Of a stretch of 64,000 nt of DNA, positions 36,405 to 43,741 are shown piece after piece. The notes below the pieces were generated by a model. The model was given only the letters and a program-made list of their open reading frames with translations. It ran no database searches and was not told where the DNA came from. Each line of letters starts with the position of its first letter. Position 1 is the first letter of the stretch. Both the position numbers and the translations under genes were made by a program. The stretch is from NCBI RefSeq assembly GCF_900013425.1, contig NZ_FBXK01000005.1, forward strand, positions 806,001 through 870,000, written 5' to 3'. This DNA is from Sphingobium sp. Z007 (GTDB lineage: Bacteria; Pseudomonadota; Alphaproteobacteria; Sphingomonadales; Sphingomonadaceae).

Positions 36405-38327
36405 ATGAAGACCATAGTTACATCCGTGATAGCGCTTGCAGTGGCCGCACCAGCCTATGCGCAGTCAGCTTCCACTGATTCCAACCAAGACCAGATCGTC
36501 GTCACCGCCAGTCGTTCGGGCGATGGCGTCAAGGTAAGCCAACTCGGTGCCTCCGTAACTATCCTTGACGCACAGGCTCTCGAAACACGCCAAACCCGCG
36601 TCGTGTCGGACATCCTGCGCGACGTACCCGGTGTGGCTGTGAGCCGCACGGGCGCGATTGGTGGCCTGACCCAGCTTCGCTTGCGCGGTAGCGAAGGCAA
36701 TCAGGTTCTCGTCCTTATCGACGGGATCGAAGCTGCCGATCCCTATTATGGTGAATATGATTTCGGCACGCTGATCGCTGACCCGGAAGCGCGCATCGAA
36801 GTGCTTCGCGGCCAGCAATCCTCGCTTTACGGCTCTGACGCCATCGGCGGCGTGATCCATTACATGACCCTGTCGGGTGCCGAAGCTCCCGGCTTTACCG
36901 CCCGTTTGGAAGGCGGTTCTTTCAACACCTACACCGGCAGTGCCCGCGCTGCCGGTGTATCGGGCGATCTCGATTATGCCGTTTCGTCTTCCTATTATCA
37001 CACAGGAGGGACCCCTACCGCACGCAATGGTTCACGCGATGTCGGATCGGATAGCCTTGGCCTCAGCGCGAAGCTGATTTGGACACCAAGAGACAATCTC
37101 AAGATCACAGGTGTCGGCCGCTACAGCTATACCGACGCCGATACCAATGACAGCGAGAGCAACTCGGCCAGTTCGCTGTTCGGCTACACCGTCGACAGTC
37201 CTGGTGTGCATTACAGGAACAAAGCCTTTTACGGTCTGGTCAGCGTCGAACACACAGCCCTCGACGGCCGATGGACCAATATCCTTTCAGGGCAGATCGC
37301 AGATACGACGCGCGACGGTTATACCGCCGCAGGCTTCGATTATGGCGACAAGGGCCAGCGCTATAAGGGATCGTTTACCAGTAGCCTGCGCTTTGGAACC
37401 GATACAGTTGTTCATCGAGTGACCGCAGCGGTTGATGTCGAGCGCGAGCAGTTCCAGAACACCACGCCATCCCCCTTCGTTTTTGAGGGCAAACGGCACA
37501 CCGATAATGTTGGCCTGGTCGGGCAGTATGAATTGCTGGTCAACAATGCCCTGTCGCTCGGTGGCTCCATCCGCCGGGACGAGAATAACCGATTTGACGA
37601 CGTGACGACATGGCGAGTCCAGGGCAGCTATGCCTTTGCCGCCGGCACCCGCGTTCGCGGTGCCTTTGGTACGGGCGTCAAGAACCCAGGCTATTACGAA
37701 CTCTACGGCTATTCCGACGGCAAATATATCGGCAATCCGAACCTCAAGCCCGAAAAATCAGAAGGCTGGGAAGCCGGGATCGAGCAGACGATCGGTGGCA
37801 ACTCGACAATCGGCGTGACCTACTTCGACAGCCGGTTGAAGGACGAGATATACACGACCTATCCTGCGCCGGCCTATATCGCGACGCCAGGCAATAGGGC
37901 GACAGAGTCAAAGCAACACGGCATCGAAGCGTTCGTCAGCGCGCGGCCAATCCCGCAACTTCGCTTGGACGCGGCCTACACCTATCTCAAAGCCCGCGAG
38001 AATGGGATCGTCGAAGTGCGCCGTCCTAAGCATATCGCCAGCTTCAATGCGACGGTGTTCTCAAAGGATGAGCGTTTCTCCGGCACGCTGACACTGCGCT
38101 ACAATGGTCGACAGAGCGACGTGGCTTATACCGATCCCAGCTATATTCCCGTGCGCGTGTCGCTCCGCGAATACGTTTTGATGAACGTCAACGTAGAATA
38201 TAAGCTGACTTCCAGGATCGCGGTGTTTGGCCGCGTCGAAAATCTGCTCAATGAGAACTATGAGGAAGTGTTCAGCTTCGCAACGCCGGGCCGTGCGGCC
38301 TATGGCGGCGTGCGCGTCCACTTCTGA
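36405..38327 (+). CDS. btuB: TonB-dependent vitamin B12 receptor
   Basis: The protein is 640 residues from the ATG at 36405 (GGGGGAA upstream) with a signal peptide ending AAPAYA-Q. TonB box and plug follow: QIVVTASRSGDG, VSDILRDVPGVAVSRTGAIGGLTQLRLRGSEGNQVLVLIDGIEAADP and the SLYGSDAIGGVIHY motif characteristic of BtuB-type plugs. The barrel ends in YGGVRVHF with the C-terminal Phe. The cobalamin riboswitch upstream and the BtuFCD genes downstream fix the ligand as a corrinoid. The gene overlaps btuF by one base (TGATG). Confidence 0.94.
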   Translation: MKTIVTSVIALAVAAPAYAQSASTDSNQDQIVVTASRSGDGVKVSQLGASVTILDAQALETRQTRVVSDILRDVPGVAVSRTGAIGGLTQLRLRGSEGNQVLVLIDGIEAADPYYGEYDFGTLIADPEARIEVLRGQQSSLYGSDAIGGVIHYMTLSGAEAPGFTARLEGGSFNTYTGSARAAGVSGDLDYAVSSSYYHTGGTPTARNGSRDVGSDSLGLSAKLIWTPRDNLKITGVGRYSYTDADTNDSESNSASSLFGYTVDSPGVHYRNKAFYGLVSVEHTALDGRWTNILSGQIADTTRDGYTAAGFDYGDKGQRYKGSFTSSLRFGTDTVVHRVTAAVDVEREQFQNTTPSPFVFEGKRHTDNVGLVGQYELLVNNALSLGGSIRRDENNRFDDVTTWRVQGSYAFAAGTRVRGAFGTGVKNPGYYELYGYSDGKYIGNPNLKPEKSEGWEAGIEQTIGGNSTIGVTYFDSRLKDEIYTTYPAPAYIATPGNRATESKQHGIEAFVSARPIPQLRLDAAYTYLKARENGIVEVRRPKHIASFNATVFSKDERFSGTLTLRYNGRQSDVAYTDPSYIPVRVSLREYVLMNVNVEYKLTSRIAVFGRVENLLNENYEEVFSFATPGRAAYGGVRVHF

Positions 38328-39247
38328 TGAAAAGGGTCGGCATCCTGGTGGTGGTGTTGATGGCCGTACTGCCAATTTCTGTTGGCAGCGCGGCCCATCC
38401 CCCGGCTTCTCCCGCTCAGACATTACCCGCACCGGCTCAGCCAGGGCGGGTAATGTCGATGAATCAATGCACCGACCAACTGGTGCTGGCATTGTTGCCG
38501 CCTGAGCGCATCGCCTCGGTCACTTGGTTGTCTCGCAATCCCGGTGGATCGCTGATGGCAGACCAGGCCAAGCGGGTAGGCGTCAATCATGGTCTGGCAG
38601 AGGAAATCATCCGCCAAAAGCCGGACCTTGTCGTCGCGGGCAGCTTCACCACACCGGCGACACGGGGTCTGCTCAAGCGTCTGGGCTTTCCGATGATCGA
38701 AGTCGGCGCTGCAAATAATTTCGCCGAAATTCGAACGATCACCCGACAGGTAGCGATGGCCGTAGGCGAGCAAGCCCGGGGAGAAGCATTGATTGTGCGT
38801 ATGGATGCGCAACTGAACGCTATTCCCAAAGGCCCCAGGCGGCCAATTCGTGTCGCGGCTTGGGACGGATCGGGATTCAATGCCGCGAGGGGGACGCTCT
38901 ATGATGCGATCCTCCACGCCGCAGGCGCTGAGAATGTGGCGAACCAACCACCAGCGTTAACCTACGGCGCGCCGGATGCCGAAGTGCTGCTAAAGACGGC
39001 TCCCGCGCTTCTGGTACAGGGCATGCCGACCGACGAAAAACCGGGCCTTCGCGCCAATCTGGCGCGGCACCCCTTGGTCCGCCAATATTGGGCGGGAGCT
39101 CGGACAGTCCATATAAGGCAAGCCTGGTATATTTGCGGCACCCCGATGGTCGGGGATGCCGTTCTGGCGCTGCAAGGCCAGCTTCGCACTGCCATGGCGG
39201 ACATCAAATCGCCTTTGCCCTTTGCTGTTCGAAAGGCGACAAAATGA
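38327..39247 (+). CDS. btuF: Cobalamin ABC transporter substrate-binding protein (BtuF-like)
   Basis: The 306-residue protein has a signal peptide (MKRVGILVVVLMAVLPISVGSAA) and a class III (TroA/BtuF) periplasmic binding fold with the long helix between lobes. Typical segments are RVMSMNQCTDQLVLALLPPERIASVTWLSRNP, EEIIRQKPDLVVAGSFTTPATRGLLKRLGFP and TYGAPDAEVLLKTAPALLV. Ferric-siderophore binders share the fold, so the corrinoid assignment comes from the riboswitch and btuB next to it. Its stop overlaps the btuC start (ATGA). Confidence 0.88.
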   Translation: MKRVGILVVVLMAVLPISVGSAAHPPASPAQTLPAPAQPGRVMSMNQCTDQLVLALLPPERIASVTWLSRNPGGSLMADQAKRVGVNHGLAEEIIRQKPDLVVAGSFTTPATRGLLKRLGFPMIEVGAANNFAEIRTITRQVAMAVGEQARGEALIVRMDAQLNAIPKGPRRPIRVAAWDGSGFNAARGTLYDAILHAAGAENVANQPPALTYGAPDAEVLLKTAPALLVQGMPTDEKPGLRANLARHPLVRQYWAGARTVHIRQAWYICGTPMVGDAVLALQGQLRTAMADIKSPLPFAVRKATK

Positions 39248-40227
39248 AGCGCTGGCTCATCCCCATTTTGCTTGCGTTGCTCCTGTTCGCTGTGGCTGCA
39301 TCGCTTCTGGCTGGAACGGTTTGGCTTAGGCCCCACGACGTTGCCAAGGCGCTTGCCCACCGGCAGGATGACCTAACTGGCCTGATCCTGACGCAAATCC
39401 GCCTGCCGCGTGTCATATTAGCTATCATGGTGGGTGCCATATTGGGCCTGTCAGGGGCCGTTCTTCAGGGACTGCTGCGCAATCCGTTGGCCGAGCCTGG
39501 GACGCTTGGCGTATCGGCGGGCGCGGCGCTGGGGGCGGTTATCGCCATCTATTATGGTTTTGCGACCAGCTTCATTCTTGCAACGCCGCTGTTTGGGCTG
39601 GTGGGCGGTTTCATCACCGCAGGGCTGGCGATGATATTGTCGCGCAATGGCGGAACGCTATCGTTGATCTTGGCGGGTGCGGCGGTCTCCAGCATATCTG
39701 GCGCGGGCGTCAGCCTCGCGCTCAATCTCTCACCCAATCCCTACGCCGCTTATGAGATCATGACCTGGCTGATGGGATCGTTGACCGATCGCAGTTGGGA
39801 CCATGTTCGGCTTGCAGCACCGTTCATCGCTGTTGGTGGCGCCCTGCTGCTCCTCACCGGTCGAGGCCTCGATGCACTGGCGCTGGGAGAGACTCAGGCC
39901 GAAAGTCTGGGTATCCATGTTGGGCGCACGCGCTTGTTGGCACTGTTCGGTACGGCGCTGGGCGTCGGCGCCGCAACGGCCGTGGCGGGCATGGTAGGCT
40001 TTGTCGGCCTGATCGCGCCGCATGTGGTGCGTCCATTGGTCGGGCATAGACCGGGCAAGGTTCTGCTGCCTGCCGCGCTGGTTGGAGCAACTCTGGTCGT
40101 ATTGGCCGATATCGCAACCCGGCTGCTCATATTCGGCATCCCGATCAATCTGGGCGTCTTCATCAGCGTGATCGGCGCGCCCTTTTTCTTGTGGCTGATC
40201 CTGCATGTCCGGAGCCGTACCGCATGA
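39244..40227 (+). CDS. btuC: Cobalamin ABC transporter permease (FecCD/BtuC family)
   Basis: The permease has 327 residues and about ten hydrophobic helices. Family signatures are RLPRVILAIMVGAILGLSGAVLQGLLRNPLAEPGTLGVSAGAALGA and the cytoplasmic coupling loop in AGMVGFVGLIAPHVVRPLVGHRPGKVLLPAAL. I used the ATG at 39244, which overlaps the btuF stop, rather than the longer open frame reaching back into btuF. It overlaps btuD by 4 bp. The compact layout implies one transcript. Confidence 0.93.
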   Translation: MKRWLIPILLALLLFAVAASLLAGTVWLRPHDVAKALAHRQDDLTGLILTQIRLPRVILAIMVGAILGLSGAVLQGLLRNPLAEPGTLGVSAGAALGAVIAIYYGFATSFILATPLFGLVGGFITAGLAMILSRNGGTLSLILAGAAVSSISGAGVSLALNLSPNPYAAYEIMTWLMGSLTDRSWDHVRLAAPFIAVGGALLLLTGRGLDALALGETQAESLGIHVGRTRLLALFGTALGVGAATAVAGMVGFVGLIAPHVVRPLVGHRPGKVLLPAALVGATLVVLADIATRLLIFGIPINLGVFISVIGAPFFLWLILHVRSRTA

Positions 40228-40991
40228 GCGCGTTGACCCTAGAGCATATATCCGTCCGGAGGGCAGGGCAGACCGTGTTGGACGGGGTGGATGTAACCTT
40301 TCAAGCAGGACGCCTCACAGCCGTGATCGGCCCCAATGGCGCGGGCAAAAGCACTTTGCTGGATGTCGCTGCGGGCCTGCTCAAGCCACAAGGCGGGGCT
40401 GTACGAATGGGCGGCGAGAATCTGACTGCAATCGGCAGGCGCGCGCTTGCCCAGCGGCGTGCTTACCTTCCGCAGCGAGCCGTCGTGGACTGGCCCATCA
40501 GCGTGGAGCGCGTCGTCGCTTTGGGCCTGACGCCATCGCTGCCGACCTTCGGCGCCCTGCCCGCCGCAATGCAGCCTGCCATCGATAAAGCGCTTTTGGA
40601 TTGCGACCTCATGAACTTGAGGGATCGACCTGCAACGCGACTATCAGGCGGCGAACTGGCGCGCGCGATGCTCGCGCGAGCCATCGTTAGCGACCCGGAA
40701 CTCTTGATCGTTGACGAGCCTACCGCTGGCCTCGATCCGCGTCACGCGGTCGACGCAACCCGGCGCTTGCGGGCCCGCGCGGATGCGGGCCGCACCGTGG
40801 TGATGGCGATCCATGACCTCGATCTGGCCCTGCGCTTTGCCGACGAAATCGTTGCGGTGCGCGAGGGTCGCATATTGGGCAGCGGCCCAGTGGCCGAAAT
40901 CATGACTGAGCCTCTGCTATCCCGGCTCTACGATATCGATGTCCGACTGGTGCGCGATCCAACCGGTCTATTCGTCCGCTTCATCGACTAA
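40224..40991 (+). CDS. btuD: Cobalamin ABC transporter ATP-binding protein
   Basis: The ATPase has 255 residues: Walker A in VIGPNGAGKSTLLDVAAG, Q-loop in AYLPQRAVVDWP, signature LSGGELARAMLARAIV, Walker B LLIVDEPTAGLDP and the H-loop in VVMAIHDLDLALRFADEI. It belongs to the FepC/BtuD subgroup that partners FecCD permeases. The ATG at 40224 overlaps the btuC stop; an upstream extension of the frame is shadow. It ends 11 bp before the next gene. Confidence 0.93.
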   Translation: MSALTLEHISVRRAGQTVLDGVDVTFQAGRLTAVIGPNGAGKSTLLDVAAGLLKPQGGAVRMGGENLTAIGRRALAQRRAYLPQRAVVDWPISVERVVALGLTPSLPTFGALPAAMQPAIDKALLDCDLMNLRDRPATRLSGGELARAMLARAIVSDPELLIVDEPTAGLDPRHAVDATRRLRARADAGRTVVMAIHDLDLALRFADEIVAVREGRILGSGPVAEIMTEPLLSRLYDIDVRLVRDPTGLFVRFID

Positions 40992-41002
40992 AGGTGAATA
41001 TC

Positions 41003-41986
41003 ATGCACCCTGTACCCTTCGACCTTATTGCCGATTTGGCGCTTGATCCGGCCAATGGCTGGAGCATTGGGAGCTTCGGCGCGATCGGTGAATTTGTTCG
41101 CGACGTCGGCGAACCTGCGGCAATCAATCATAACGCTAACGGCATAGAGATCGTCACCGCTCGCGGCGGTATGCGGATCGATGCGAAGGCAAACCTGTCT
41201 GCGCTAGCTTGGGACAGTTTGTCCGCCGATGGGGAAAGCTGGAGCCATTCTCTGGCCTTCTGCGTCGCCCGACCAGACTCCACGAACCGGGGCATTATGC
41301 CTCTTGGTCCCGATCGGCATGCCTTACGACCGGAGGACGCCAGTGCGCCGCTTTTTGACCTTGGCGTCGGCTGTGGGGCGGTTTCCATGTGTCTGCGAAC
41401 GGCAGATACAGCGTTGATCGATATTCTCAATCGAGCGGAAGGACAGTCCATGTTCTCGGTTGCGGGCTTGACGGTCGAACTTCTGCGCGCCCAACCGAAC
41501 AGAGTCATGTTGTCACCGGCAGGCCGCATCGAGGTGTTTCAGCATATACCCCCCGCAAACGGGAAATCACCGGAAGGTCCACATACTCATCTCCTCCCAA
41601 AATTGATCGTTAAGGATCGAGCGCATTCCGCCAACGTGCCAATCCCGGAGGGGTGGCAGTCGGCTCTGTCAGCGCATCCACGATCGCCCTGGCGCACGAT
41701 GTTGGGAGAGAAGCATCCCTACGATCCCGCCATTGACGTCAAATTCGCACCGCTTCTGGCCAGCTACGCGCTGGAGGAGGATCGGGTCGTCGATAAGGAT
41801 CTTCGCAACGCTATAGAAAGTGGGGCCACCCCTGAATTTGCGCACTGGCCGGAAACCCGTCGCGGTCGCACCAAAGGGCGGATTGTGCTGCGTCGCATGG
41901 CCGCTGCCGGGGACGATCGCGTGAAACCGTGGCGGGCGCTCCATGATCGTGCCCCGGTCGAATTGGAGGAAGACGAAGCGGTGTGA
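41003..41986 (+). CDS. Conserved protein of unknown function at the end of the B12 operon
   Basis: The 327-residue protein starts at an ATG with AAGG 8 bp upstream; a GTG at 40994 is an alternative. No signal peptide or membrane segment is seen. Its N-terminal half is beta-rich (NANGIEIVTARGGMRID, SHSLAFCVARPDS), with a Cys in LGVGCGAVSMCLRT and a proline/histidine stretch PEGPHTHLLPKLI. From memory it may correspond to DUF6925, which occurs beside cobalamin uptake genes in sphingomonads; I could not check this. Its placement 11 bp behind btuD under the same riboswitch suggests a role in corrinoid trafficking, remodelling or sensing. Confidence 0.7.
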   Translation: MHPVPFDLIADLALDPANGWSIGSFGAIGEFVRDVGEPAAINHNANGIEIVTARGGMRIDAKANLSALAWDSLSADGESWSHSLAFCVARPDSTNRGIMPLGPDRHALRPEDASAPLFDLGVGCGAVSMCLRTADTALIDILNRAEGQSMFSVAGLTVELLRAQPNRVMLSPAGRIEVFQHIPPANGKSPEGPHTHLLPKLIVKDRAHSANVPIPEGWQSALSAHPRSPWRTMLGEKHPYDPAIDVKFAPLLASYALEEDRVVDKDLRNAIESGATPEFAHWPETRRGRTKGRIVLRRMAAAGDDRVKPWRALHDRAPVELEEDEAV

Positions 41987-42309
41987 TGCCGCTGGTCACG
42001 AGCGGGATTAAGCGCCGGGTTCTGGCGAAATCCATCATTCGCCGCAGCTTCCTAGAAGGCTGGAAAGTCCCACAAAGTGGCGTTGCGGAGGTGAGATGAC
42101 GGGAAACCCGGTTTTCGTCACTCATGTGCGACAAACGGGTGTTTCTCAGGCTGTTTGTGAGAAAAGATGATCGGAAAAGGAGCGGATATCGTCCCGCGAT
42201 GTTCCGAATCATACCATCAGGCCCCCCGGAAAATGTGGGAACGGTTGTGGTATCAATTACAAGGATTTCTCAAATTATCACGCCAAATCAAGACGATAAA
42301 ACGCTTGAC
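41987..42309. other. Gene-free region between the B12 operon and tRNA-Glu
   Basis: This is where an island integrase would normally lie, next to the tRNA 3' end. I find no integrase or integrase fragment; frames are short and unrecognisable. The stretch becomes AT-rich near 42240-42309. Confidence 0.5.
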
Positions 42310-42325
42310 TGGTGACCCCTACGGG
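42309..42325. other. attR candidate within tRNA-Glu
   Basis: This 17-bp segment covers the encoded CCA, discriminator and the end of the acceptor/T-arm of tRNA-Glu. It is exactly repeated at 25961-25977. Confidence 0.7.
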
Positions 42326-42384
42326 AATCGAACCCGTGCTTCAGCCGTGAGAGGGCCGCGTCCTAACCGCTAGACGAAGGGGCC
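42310..42384 (-). tRNA. tRNA-Glu (anticodon CTC), CCA encoded
   Basis: Read on the minus strand, the gene starts GGCCCCTTCGTCTAGCGGTT and ends GGGGTCACCA. The 7-bp acceptor stem (GGCCCCT/AGGGGTC, one G-U), the D-arm with AGCGGTTAGGA, the anticodon loop CCCTCTCACGG with CTC, and the T-arm GGGTTCGATTCCC are all present. Its 3' end serves as the insertion site of the putative island to its left. Confidence 0.97.
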
Positions 42385-42481
42385 ATGGACCGCGCTGGGC
42401 GGTCGGCAGGGGCTGGCCTTTAGGCAGGGCGGTCAGTCGCGTCAAGCGAAACTGACGGTCTTCCGCCGACGTCAGGCAGAA

Positions 42482-42633
42482 AACCACGTCCTGCAGCGCA
42501 TGGTCCGATTGCCACATGTAAAACCACCTCACGCAGAGCATGGTCGACCCGCCAAAAATATAAAACCACCTCATGCAGAGCATGAACCAAGCCATCAATA
42601 TAAAAAAACCACCCCATGCAGAGCATGGGGTGG
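42482..42633 (-). repeat. Four tandem terminator-like hairpin repeats
   Basis: Four units contain AAACCAC followed by a CATGC-AGA-GCATG type hairpin core. The GCAG in the cores lies at about 42493, 42533, 42575 and 42618, so the period is 40-43 bp. On the minus strand each reads hairpin, then GTGGTTTT. The unit nearest the upstream sapC-like gene is a perfect terminator, and the others decay with distance (CTCATGC, CTCACGC, GTCCTGC). This looks like duplication of a terminator followed by drift. Confidence 0.75.
42602..42633 (-). terminator. Rho-independent terminator of the SapC-family gene
   Basis: On the minus strand an 11-bp perfect stem (CCACCCCATGC with GCATGGGGTGG, loop TCT; 42609-42633) is followed by seven T residues. 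It is the proximal and best preserved unit of the hairpin array. Confidence 0.88.
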
Positions 42634-42652
42634 CCAAGGTTCAGGGAGGAGA

Positions 42653-42760
42653 CGCCTCCAAAGGGGGAGGCGCCCATACGATACACCCGAAAGGGGGGCA
42701 GGTGCATCGCATGATTGATAGATAGGGCAGGTCGCATCGCCTTACAAGAGGGGATGCGAC
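42653..42760 (-). other. Further 3' UTR hairpins behind the SapC-family gene
   Basis: Two more perfect stems lie between the sapC-like stop and the terminator: CGCCTCC/GGAGGCG (42653-42659 with 42666-42672) and GTCGCATC/GATGCGAC (42731-42738 with 42753-42760). They have no T-runs on the minus strand and may stabilise or process the transcript end. Confidence 0.5.
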
Positions 42761-42805
42761 GCCCATTCCATCAATTTTTCAAACCCTTTCGGGGTAATTT
42801 CTCGT

Positions 42806-43606
42806 TCAGGCGCTGGCTACTGCCGGGGTCGCTTCCGTCGCAACTGGCGGCGCAATCGGTCCCTTGCCCTGCGAGACCTGTGCTTCGAACACTTCGCGCA
42901 TCAGTTGCAGCGAAAAGAGGTGCGCATGGATCAGGGGCAACATGCCGTTCTGGTTGATCTTGCGCAGCTGGTCGCCGCGCAGGTCGCGCAGCTTTTCCTC
43001 GTTTATCATGCGAAAACCGCGATAGACGAAGGGTTGGTCGGCCACTGGAGTCTGGATCGCGACTTCGCCGTCCATCAGCAGGTCGAGTTCATGCAGGTCG
43101 CGGACAAACTGGCTGGTGCGGGCTGCGGCCTGCTCGAAATCCTCGCAGAATTTCATCACGCCCTGCGTCATTTCGCTGGGCTTGCCGTCGTCGAACAGCG
43201 GCTGGCCTTCGTCGAATGCGCCGATCGCCGGGCTGGTTGGATCGAAGCAGAGCGAAAGGTCGTCGCTATCGGGGCGCAGCTTGGCCAGCATCCAGGGATA
43301 ACGGCGGACATAGGCCGGCACATAGGCGGGGCCGCGCAGCTTGCCTTCGTCATCGACGAAGACGTTCACGCCTTCATTGAGGCCCATCAGCAGCAGCGGC
43401 ACGGAATCGGCGCCGGCCGAAAAGATGATCGGGGCGAAGCGCTGGGCCGGGACGAATTCGTCGATCGTCAGCGGAATGGCGTGCTGAGTCGTCAGGAACG
43501 GCGCCGAATCGATCTGGCGGGTGCGATAGTCGACATGGTCCACGCTGCTGAGCGGCAGGAGATCATTGTAGAAGATGGGCAGGGTGTTGGCGGGCGCGCT
43601 GGCCAT
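42806..43606 (-). CDS. SapC-family protein
   Basis: The 266-residue protein matches the SapC family named after a Campylobacter S-layer locus: LPIFYNDLLPLSSVDHVDYR, FAPIIFSAGADSVPLLLMGLNEGVNVFVD and YVPAYVRRYPWMLAKL are in order. The role is unknown; no S-layer gene is nearby. I chose the ATG ending at 43606 because the family homology begins there, though the frame extends 33 codons upstream. An Ala/Pro tail (PIAPPVATEATPAVASA) follows the fold. The gene is followed by an elaborate set of hairpins, suggesting strong expression or a regulated 3' end. Confidence 0.85.
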   Translation of the reverse strand: MASAPANTLPIFYNDLLPLSSVDHVDYRTRQIDSAPFLTTQHAIPLTIDEFVPAQRFAPIIFSAGADSVPLLLMGLNEGVNVFVDDEGKLRGPAYVPAYVRRYPWMLAKLRPDSDDLSLCFDPTSPAIGAFDEGQPLFDDGKPSEMTQGVMKFCEDFEQAAARTSQFVRDLHELDLLMDGEVAIQTPVADQPFVYRGFRMINEEKLRDLRGDQLRKINQNGMLPLIHAHLFSLQLMREVFEAQVSQGKGPIAPPVATEATPAVASA

Positions 43607-43741
43607 GGTCCGGGTCCATTCTGTCAATTTGCGGCCGCTTTTCATCTGCGCGCCGCGGGCTGAATATTGGGGCAGGGCGATAATGGCCTTGCCGGTTGGT
43701 GGCAATCGGTTTGTCGGCGGCCTGTCTTCAGTCTTGGGCGG

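Larger units (their letters stand above)
25961..42325. mobile_element. Putative 16.4-kb genomic island integrated at tRNA-Glu(CTC)
   Basis: The island is bounded by the 17-bp direct repeats described for the two att sites. It contains an IS256 element close to attL, an unknown membrane protein, a VOC protein, an IS110/IS1111 element, an IS21 element, a broken DUF1593 gene and a riboswitch-controlled cobalamin uptake operon. Three IS elements and a pseudogene lie inside; none occurs outside it in this window apart from one small decayed gene. No integrase or excisionase is recognisable, so the element is probably immobile now. The gene missing its 3' end next to IS21 shows that at least one deletion has occurred, which may explain the loss. 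Confidence 0.6.

Noticed and set aside
41987..42309. Integrase gene next to the tRNA attachment site
   Set aside because: No tyrosine- or serine-recombinase motif is seen in any of the short frames; the antisense frame 41811-42212 is largely a shadow of the preceding gene.
42482..42633. CRISPR array
   Set aside because: Four ~23-bp repeats with ~18-bp gaps, but the repeats degrade steadily, pair with T-runs as terminators, and no cas genes are present.
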